This document shows positions 6,296 through 11,220 of a stretch of DNA of 11,220 nucleotides, piece after piece. The first letter of the stretch is position 1. Every line of letters starts with the position of its first letter. Source of the stretch: Lachnospiraceae bacterium (GTDB taxonomy: Bacteria > Bacillota > Clostridia > Lachnospirales > Lachnospiraceae); NCBI GenBank assembly GCA_900757145.1, contig CAAEMT010000020.1, positions 1-11,220 on the forward strand. The letters run 5' to 3'. The position numbers and the translations under genes were made by a program. The notes under the pieces were generated by a model. It was not told the DNA's origin and did no database searches. It worked only from the letters and a program-made list of their open reading frames with translations.

Positions 6296-7531
6296 ATGAA
6301 TAACGAGTTGTTTGAAGCACTGACGATTCTTGAAAAAGAAAAGAATATCAGCAAAGACACGTTGCTGGATGCGATCAAGCAGTCTCTTTTGCAGGCGTGC
6401 AAAAATCACTACGGAAAGACAGAGGCGAATAATGTTGTCGTCAATATCGATCCTGATACGTGTGAATTTGAGGTATATGCGGAAAAGACTGTCGTGGAGA
6501 CGGTGGAGGATGAGCTTTCTGAGATCAGCCTGACCAATGCGAAACTGCGCGATTCCCGATATGAACTCGGAGATGTGGTGCGTGTCGATATTAAGTCAAA
6601 GGAGTTTGGCCGTATTGCGACGCAAAATGCGAAGAATGTCATTCTGCAGAAGATCCGCGAGGAAGAAAGAAAAGTCCTTTACAATGAATATTATGAGAAG
6701 GAAAAGGATATTGTGACGGGTGTGGTACAGCGCTACGTCGGCAGGAATGTCAGCATCAATCTGGGAAAAGTGGATGCGATGCTCAATGCCGAAGAAATGA
6801 TCAGAGGCGAGACGTACCGTCCGACAGAGCGTATCAAGGTATATGTGCTTGAAGTAAAGGATACGCCGAAAGGCCCGAAGGTACTCGTATCAAGGACGCA
6901 TCCTGAGTTTGTGAAGCGCCTGTTTGAGTCGGAAGTAACTGAGGTAAGAGACGGCATCGTTGAGATCAAGAGTATCGCAAGAGAAGCAGGCAGCAGAACG
7001 AAAATGGCAGTCTGGTCGAATGATCCGGATGTTGATTCTGTTGGCGCATGTGTAGGTGTAAACGGTTCCCGTGTCAATGCAGTTGTGGATGAGCTGCACG
7101 GAGAGAAAATAGATATTGTGAACTGGGATGAGAATCCGGCGCTCCTGATCGAGAACGCGCTCAGCCCTGCAAAGGTTATTTCTGTAATCGCGGACGGAGA
7201 TGAAAAGACGGCGAAGGTAGTCGTACCGGATTACCAGCTCTCCCTTGCAATTGGAAAAGAGGGACAAAATGCAAGACTCGCAGCCCGTCTTACAGGCTTT
7301 AAGATCGACATCAAGAGTGAGACGCAGGCAAGAGAGTCGGGAGATCTTCTGGAATATGAGGAAGATTATTACGAGGATGAGGAAGAGTATTACGAAGACG
7401 GAGAATACTGCGAAGACGGATACGAAACAGAAACTTGCGAGTTGGGAGATCACAAAGAGGATGCCTGTGAAAACGGCAGCTATGAGGAAGATCTCTCAGT
7501 GGAGGATTTGGAGACAGACGGACAGGAGTAG
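6296..7531 (+). CDS. nusA: Transcription termination/antitermination factor NusA with acidic C-terminal tail
   Basis: NusA binds RNA polymerase and nascent RNA, modulating pausing, intrinsic termination and rRNA antitermination. ATG 6296 has GGAGG (6283-6287) 8 nt upstream, giving 411 residues. The order is an N-terminal polymerase-binding domain (about 1-125), an S1 domain (about 133-200), then two KH domains with GVNG at 254-257 and GKEG at 320-323. The Bacillus protein ends near residue 370. Here residues 352-411 add a tail in which 29 of 60 residues are Asp or Glu, with repeated YYED/EDGEY motifs and cysteines at 372, 381 and 391. It is not the helical acidic-repeat domain pair of E. coli NusA. 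Its role is unknown; contact with polymerase or RNA mimicry is speculation. rnpM follows 2 nt after the stop. Confidence 0.96.
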   Translation: MNNELFEALTILEKEKNISKDTLLDAIKQSLLQACKNHYGKTEANNVVVNIDPDTCEFEVYAEKTVVETVEDELSEISLTNAKLRDSRYELGDVVRVDIKSKEFGRIATQNAKNVILQKIREEERKVLYNEYYEKEKDIVTGVVQRYVGRNVSINLGKVDAMLNAEEMIRGETYRPTERIKVYVLEVKDTPKGPKVLVSRTHPEFVKRLFESEVTEVRDGIVEIKSIAREAGSRTKMAVWSNDPDVDSVGACVGVNGSRVNAVVDELHGEKIDIVNWDENPALLIENALSPAKVISVIADGDEKTAKVVVPDYQLSLAIGKEGQNARLAARLTGFKIDIKSETQARESGDLLEYEEDYYEDEEEYYEDGEYCEDGYETETCELGDHKEDACENGSYEEDLSVEDLETDGQE

Positions 7532-7533
7532 CC

Positions 7534-7815
7534 ATGGCAGTGCAGACAAAAAAGATTCCGCTGCGTAAATGCACGGGATGTCAGGAGATGAAAAGCAAGA
7601 AAGAATTGATGCGGATCCTTCGTACGTCAGAAGGGGAGATTGTTCTTGATACGACGGGGCGAAAAAACGGGCGCGGCGCTTATGTCTGCTGTACAATGGA
7701 ATGTTTTGAAAAGGCAGTCAGGAACAAGGGACTGGAGCGCTCGCTGAAATGTAAGGTCCCGCAGGAGACGTATGAGATCCTGAAAAAGGAGATTGAATCG
7801 ATTGAAAAAAGATAG
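7534..7815 (+). CDS. rnpM: RNase P modulator RnpM (YlxR family)
   Basis: This 93-residue basic protein belongs to the YlxR/DUF448 family, which lies between nusA and ylxQ across Firmicutes. The Bacillus subtilis member binds the RNase P RNA and lowers its activity, hence RnpM. The family hallmarks are visible: IPLRKCTGC at 8-16 (C13, C16), the MRILRT segment with DTTGRKNGRGAYVC at 38-51, and C52 and C56 further on, suggesting a metal site or structural cysteines. The start at 7534 has AGGAG (7524-7528) 5 nt upstream, overlapping the end of nusA, so translation is probably coupled. The C-terminus overlaps ylxQ. Confidence 0.93.
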   Translation: MAVQTKKIPLRKCTGCQEMKSKKELMRILRTSEGEIVLDTTGRKNGRGAYVCCTMECFEKAVRNKGLERSLKCKVPQETYEILKKEIESIEKR

Positions 7816-8149
7816 CGTATTATCGCTGGCAGGATTAGCAAAGAAAGCCGGAAAGATTGCGGCCGGTGAGTTTCAGACAGAAAATGCAGTCAAATCAGGC
7901 AAAGCCAGTCTTGTGATTGTTTCGGAGGAAGCTTCGGAGAATACGAAAAAGAAATTCCGAAACATGTGTGACTTCTATCATGTGCCAATATTTTTCTATG
8001 GTACGAAGGAGCAGCTTGGCGCGGCGATCGGATGTGAATTCCGCGCATCGATCGCGGTGCTGGACGCAGGGTTTTCAAAAACGATAGAAAAGCATTTGGA
8101 AAGCAGGAAAGAAGGAGGGAACGGGCATGGCGAAGATCAGAGTTCATGA
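7802..8149 (+). CDS. ylxQ: L7Ae/L30e-family RNA-binding protein YlxQ
   Basis: The product is a 115-residue L7Ae/L30e-type kink-turn RNA-binding protein, the usual neighbour of infB in Firmicutes. Visible family features are LAGLAKKAGKIAAGEFQTENAVKSG in outline (GLAKKAGKIAAGE, then AVKSGKA), the LVIVSEEASENTKKKF core and the VPIFFYGTKEQLGAAIG segment. I place the start at TTG 7802 because AAGGAG (7786-7791) lies 10 nt upstream. An in-frame TTG at 7793 is only 1 nt from that site. The gene overlaps rnpM by 14 nt and infB by 23 nt, so all three are likely coupled. The charged tail KEGGNGHGEDQSS is translated from the infB ribosome binding site and first codons. Confidence 0.9.
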   Translation: MKKDSVLSLAGLAKKAGKIAAGEFQTENAVKSGKASLVIVSEEASENTKKKFRNMCDFYHVPIFFYGTKEQLGAAIGCEFRASIAVLDAGFSKTIEKHLESRKEGGNGHGEDQSS

Positions 8150-11105
8150 ACTTGCAAAGGAATTGGGCAAAGACAATAAAGAAATCATTCAGGCTCTGCT
8201 GCAGGGCGGAGTAGAAGTGAAAAGTCATATGAGCAATGTGGAAGAGAAAGATGCAGGAAGGATCCGGGGATTATTTGGACAGAAACCGGACAGAATAAAG
8301 GAGGATGAACGTATGGAGCAGAATCCGGATAAGATGGTTGAAAAGGACTCCGTTAAGAAAACTGAAGCAGAAGGCGGCGCACAGCCGAAAAAGAAGAATA
8401 TTATTCAGGTGTTCCGTCCTCAGAACAGTAAGACGGGTATGGTAAAGCCGGGAAGCAGGCCGAGACCGCAGGGAGCAAAGCCTCGTACACAGGGGCAGAC
8501 GGGGATAAGGCAGCAGGGACAGAGCGCTCAGCCGTCCCAGGTAAAGGGGGCTTTGCAGGCTCCGGCAAACAGCGAGGTACAGAAGTCTTCTGCTGAGGTA
8601 AAGGCACAGACAGTAAAGGCACAGGAGAATATTGCTGCCGAGACAAAGACAGCGCAGACACAGAGCGCGCCGCAGGCAAGGGTGCAGACACAACAGGGCA
8701 GCCGTAATGCAGGTGACGGAGGAAACCGTCAGGGCGGCCGTTATCAAAATGACGGAGGAAACCGTCAGGGTAGCCGTTACTCAAATGACGGAGGAAACCG
8801 TCAGGGGAACCGCAATACAAGCGACGGAGGAAATCGTCAGGGTGGCCGCTACTCAAATGACGGAGGAAATCGTCAGGGTGGCCGCTACTCAAATGACGGA
8901 GGAAATCGTCAGGGCGGCCGTTACTCAAATGATGGAGGAAACCGTCAGGGGAACCGCAACACAGGCGATGGAGGAAATCGTCAGGGCGGACGCTACTCAA
9001 ATGACGGAGGAAACCGCAGTCAGGGCGGCCGTTACTCAAATGACGGAGGAAACCGCAGTCAGGGCGGCCGTTATTCAAATGATGGAGGCAGCCGCGGACA
9101 GGGTGGTCGTTATCAGGGAGATGGAGCAGGAAGAGGCCGTTCGGTAAATATCCCGAAAGCTCCCGCAGAATCAAAGCCGCTTGAAAAAGAGAGCAGAAAG
9201 CGTACGGAGCGCGGCGACAGAAACCGCAGCGACAAGGGCGATAAGCTTGAGAGAATGGAAAAGAACGTTCGTCAGAACGGCAAGAACGGCTTCAAGAAGA
9301 ACCAGAATACAAAGCCGCAGGTACAAAAGCCGGTAGAGAAGCCGGAGGAGACGATCCGCACGATCACACTGCCGGAGCGTCTTACTATCTCAGAGCTTGC
9401 CGAGGCAATGAAGGTACAGCCGTCTGCTGTTGTAAAGAAGCTTTTCCTGCAGGGAACGATGGTTACTGTGAATCAGGAAGTTGACTTTGACAAGGCAGAG
9501 GAAATAGCGCTTGAGTTCAACTGTATCTGTGAAAAAGAAGTAAAGGTAAATGTGATCGAGGAGCTTCTTAAGGAAGAGGATGATGCAGAAGAAACACTTG
9601 TACCGCGTTCTCCGGTTGTCTGCGTTATGGGACACGTTGACCACGGTAAGACATCTCTTCTGGATGCGATCCGCAACACACATGTGATCGATAAAGAAGC
9701 GGGAGGCATCACACAGCATATCGGTGCATACGTTGTATCTGTGAACGGGCAGAAGATCACGTTCCTTGATACACCGGGACATGAGGCATTTACAGCGATG
9801 CGTATGCGAGGTGCGAACGCGACAGATATCGCGATTTTAGTTGTTGCTGCAGACGACGGCGTGATGCCGCAGACAGTTGAGGCGATCAGCCATGCAAAAG
9901 CTGCCGGTATCGAGATCATCGTAGCGATCAATAAGATCGATAAGCCAAGCGCGAATATAGACCGCGTAAAACAGGAGCTTTCTGAGTACGAATTGATCCC
10001 GGAGGACTGGGGCGGAAGCACAATCTTTGTTCCGGTATCCGCACATACACAGGAGGGTATAGACACATTGCTTGAGATGGTTCTCCTGACAGCAGAGGTG
10101 TCAGAGCTTAAGGCTAATCCGAAGAGAAAGGCAAGAGGTCTTGTGATCGAGGCAGAGCTTGACAAGGGTAAGGGACCGGTAGCGACTGTTCTTGTACAGA
10201 AGGGTACGCTGCATGTCGGCGATCCGATCGCGGCAGGTTCCTGCTACGGTAAGGTCAGGGCGATGATGGACGACAAGGGACGTCGTGTAAAAGAGGCCGG
10301 ACCGTCTACTCCGGTAGAGATACTCGGACTTAGCGATGTGCCTAATGCCGGTGAGATTTTCATGTCTATGGACAACGAAAAAGAAGCAAGAAGCTTTGCC
10401 GAGACATTTATCAGCGAAGGCAGAGAGCGGATGCTCGAAGAGACAAAGGCGAGAATGTCGCTTGACGATCTGTTTACACAGATTCAGGCAGGCAACCTCA
10501 AAGAGCTTGGAATTATCGTAAAAGCAGATGTACAGGGATCGGTAGAGGCAGTAAAACAGAGTCTCTTAAAGCTCTCCAACGAAGAAGTGGTAGTCAAGAT
10601 CATCCACGGCGGCGTAGGCGCGATCAATGAATCCGACGTAACGCTTGCCTCAGCATCGAATGCGATCATTATCGGATTTAATGTACGGCCGGATGCAACA
10701 GCAAAGGCGACAGCAGAACGCGAAGGCGTAGACGTAAGACTGTACCGTGTCATCTATGATGCGATCGCAGACGTAGAGGCGGCAATGAAGGGTATGCTCG
10801 ATCCGGTATTTGAAGAGAAAGTGATCGGACACGCAGAAGTACGTCAGACATTCAAAGCGTCAGGAGTCGGCACGATTGCAGGATCTTACGTACTCGATGG
10901 TATATTCCAGAGAGGATGCTCCGCAAGAATCACGCGAGACGATAAGGTCATCTTCGATGGTGCAGTAGCATCACTGAAGCGATTCAAAGATGACGTAAAA
11001 GAAGTAAAAGCGGGTTACGAATGCGGACTCGTATTTGAAAAATTCAACGATATCAAAGAAGAAGATAAAGTCGAAGCCTACATCATGGTGGAGGTTCCGC
11101 GATAG
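8127..11105 (+). CDS. infB: Translation initiation factor IF-2
   Basis: IF-2 is the GTPase that places initiator fMet-tRNA on the 30S subunit and promotes 50S joining. ATG 8127 has AAGGAGG (8112-8118) 8 nt upstream, giving 992 residues, long for the family because of a large linker. Domains in order: an IF2_N module (about 1-50), a basic disordered linker with eleven 12-13-residue repeats at 197-331, a second IF2_N module (about 411-470), then the G domain with GHVDHGKT (502-509), DTPGH (548-552), NKID (602-605) and SAH near 638. The beta-barrel, C1 and C2 domains follow; the C2 region binds fMet-tRNA. An internal ribosome binding site and in-frame ATG at codon 63 may yield a shorter isoform. 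The right-hand neighbour is not rbfA within the window. Confidence 0.97.
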   Translation: MAKIRVHELAKELGKDNKEIIQALLQGGVEVKSHMSNVEEKDAGRIRGLFGQKPDRIKEDERMEQNPDKMVEKDSVKKTEAEGGAQPKKKNIIQVFRPQNSKTGMVKPGSRPRPQGAKPRTQGQTGIRQQGQSAQPSQVKGALQAPANSEVQKSSAEVKAQTVKAQENIAAETKTAQTQSAPQARVQTQQGSRNAGDGGNRQGGRYQNDGGNRQGSRYSNDGGNRQGNRNTSDGGNRQGGRYSNDGGNRQGGRYSNDGGNRQGGRYSNDGGNRQGNRNTGDGGNRQGGRYSNDGGNRSQGGRYSNDGGNRSQGGRYSNDGGSRGQGGRYQGDGAGRGRSVNIPKAPAESKPLEKESRKRTERGDRNRSDKGDKLERMEKNVRQNGKNGFKKNQNTKPQVQKPVEKPEETIRTITLPERLTISELAEAMKVQPSAVVKKLFLQGTMVTVNQEVDFDKAEEIALEFNCICEKEVKVNVIEELLKEEDDAEETLVPRSPVVCVMGHVDHGKTSLLDAIRNTHVIDKEAGGITQHIGAYVVSVNGQKITFLDTPGHEAFTAMRMRGANATDIAILVVAADDGVMPQTVEAISHAKAAGIEIIVAINKIDKPSANIDRVKQELSEYELIPEDWGGSTIFVPVSAHTQEGIDTLLEMVLLTAEVSELKANPKRKARGLVIEAELDKGKGPVATVLVQKGTLHVGDPIAAGSCYGKVRAMMDDKGRRVKEAGPSTPVEILGLSDVPNAGEIFMSMDNEKEARSFAETFISEGRERMLEETKARMSLDDLFTQIQAGNLKELGIIVKADVQGSVEAVKQSLLKLSNEEVVVKIIHGGVGAINESDVTLASASNAIIIGFNVRPDATAKATAEREGVDVRLYRVIYDAIADVEAAMKGMLDPVFEEKVIGHAEVRQTFKASGVGTIAGSYVLDGIFQRGCSARITRDDKVIFDGAVASLKRFKDDVKEVKAGYECGLVFEKFNDIKEEDKVEAYIMVEVPR
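8297..8315 (+). promoter_or_regulatory. Internal ribosome binding site and in-frame start in infB
   Basis: AAAGGAGG (8297-8304) is followed after 8 nt by an ATG (8313-8315) that is in the infB frame, at codon 63 (MEQNPDK). Both sequence and spacing are as good as those of the annotated start. Initiation here would give a 930-residue IF-2 lacking only the first IF2_N module. Confidence 0.55.
8715..9119 (+). repeat. Tandem 36/39-bp repeats within infB
   Basis: Eleven in-frame units lie head to tail: eight of 36 bp (8715-9002) encoding DGGNRQGGRYSN-type 12-mers, and three of 39 bp (9003-9119) with an extra Ser or Gly (DGGNRSQGGRYSN). The fourth and fifth units (8823-8894) are identical in all 36 bases, and the ninth and tenth differ at one base. 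Units 3 and 7 carry the variant GNRNTS/GNRNTG. A degenerate remnant follows. Such identity points to recent expansion by slippage or recombination. Confidence 0.97.
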
Positions 11106-11118
11106 CAATGAGCCGTGC

Positions 11119-11175
11119 AAAATCGGAAACTGACAAAATGACTGCTTGCAGTCAAATTTGTCAGGAGACGATTTT
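11119..11175 (+). terminator. Long hairpin downstream of infB, possible terminator or repeat element
   Basis: AAAATCG (11119-11125) pairs with CGATTTT (11169-11175), CTGACAAA (11130-11137) with TTTGTCAG (11157-11164), and TGACTGC (11139-11145) with GCAGTCA (11148-11154). That is 22 base pairs, interrupted by a 4x4 purine loop (GAAA opposite GAGA) and a 1x2 loop, with a TT at the tip. The 3' arm ends in TTTTAT, so it could terminate transcription, perhaps in both directions. The weak T-run and elaborate stem also fit an interspersed repeat or structured RNA. Confidence 0.6.
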
Positions 11176-11178
11176 ATA

Positions 11179-11190
11179 GGGCGAATGCCC
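11179..11190 (+). repeat. Short GC hairpin
   Basis: GGGC-GAAT-GCCC forms a 4-bp stem-loop 3 nt after the long hairpin. It is too short for much weight alone, but it may be part of the same element. Confidence 0.35.
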
Positions 11191-11220
11191 GCGACCGAGC
11201 AGGAGCGAAGCGAAAGCGAG
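11191..11220 (+). repeat. Purine-rich GCGAA-type short repeat at right edge
   Basis: The last 30 bases are built from near-repeats of GCGA (GCGAC, GAGCGAA, GCGAAA, GCGAG) with almost no T. This differs from the coding DNA before it and is cut by the window edge. It may be the start of an intergenic repeat. No start with a ribosome binding site for rbfA is visible in 11106-11220. Confidence 0.4.

Noticed and set aside
8715..9119. Tandem repeats considered as a CRISPR array or satellite
   Set aside because: Units are contiguous without spacers, keep the infB reading frame, and vary by codon-level changes.
8632..9147. A 171-codon plus-strand open frame in another phase over the infB repeats
   Set aside because: Also a by-product of tandem units whose length is a multiple of three. 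The product is a monotonous MTEETVRAA-like repeat with no ribosome binding site of note.
8401..9174. A 257-codon open frame on the minus strand opposite the infB repeats (Leu/Arg/His/Pro-rich)
   Set aside because: It exists because the repeat unit lacks stops in that frame. It mirrors the infB repeats, has no recognisable domain, and lies entirely within a certain gene.
9473..10165. A 230-codon minus-strand frame opposite the IF-2 G domain
   Set aside because: The plus strand encodes unmistakable GTPase motifs. The minus-strand product is a low-complexity Ser/Ala/Ile-rich shadow.
11185..11220. Short open frame from ATG 11185 to the right edge (MPATEQERSESE)
   Set aside because: The ATG lies in the loop of a GC hairpin, has no ribosome binding site, and the sequence is simple-repeat-like. 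It does not resemble the start of RbfA.

Overview
The window looks like chromosomal DNA from a low-to-moderate G+C Firmicute, most likely a gut-type member of Clostridia/Lachnospiraceae. This rests on strong AAGGAGG ribosome binding sites at almost every gene, TTG starts, TGn-extended -10 promoters, the Gram-positive gene order rimP-nusA-rnpM(ylxR)-ylxQ-infB, and an IF-2 with a long Gly/Arg/Asn/Gln-rich repeat linker. The family assignment is an inference; no rRNA or other taxonomic marker is present.

Layout. (1) Positions 1-409 on the minus strand hold the N-terminal part of a LysR-type regulator that runs off the left edge. Its start is set by a strong ribosome binding site. (2) Divergent from it, across an AT-rich 135-bp region with inverted repeats, lie two short CHR-family (chromate-transporter type) membrane proteins that overlap by 4 bp and end at a clear intrinsic terminator (1715-1750). 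(3) A well-formed promoter (1833-1861) drives tdh and kbl, which convert L-threonine through 2-amino-3-oxobutyrate to glycine and acetyl-CoA. (4) A separate promoter, whose -10 lies inside a 7-3-7 palindrome (4252-4268), precedes a gene for an exported, cysteine-containing protein of unknown function made of two diverged copies of one domain. (5) An extended -10 promoter (5670-5698) and a structured leader precede rimP-nusA-rnpM-ylxQ-infB, the conserved ribosome maturation / transcription elongation / translation initiation operon, which fills the rest of the window. (6) After infB, where rbfA usually follows closely, there is instead a long near-perfect hairpin (11119-11175), then a short GC hairpin and a purine-rich GCGAA repeat at the right edge.

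Most genes are ordinary and confidently assigned. The points most worth a second look are: an in-frame internal start in infB with a perfect Shine-Dalgarno, which would make an IF-2 lacking only its N-terminal domain; the near-identical 36/39-bp repeats in infB; the acidic tail of NusA; the two-domain secreted protein; and the hairpin/repeat element downstream of infB. I found no CRISPR array, insertion sequence, tRNA, rRNA, phage gene or defence system, and nothing that clearly forms a new multi-gene system.
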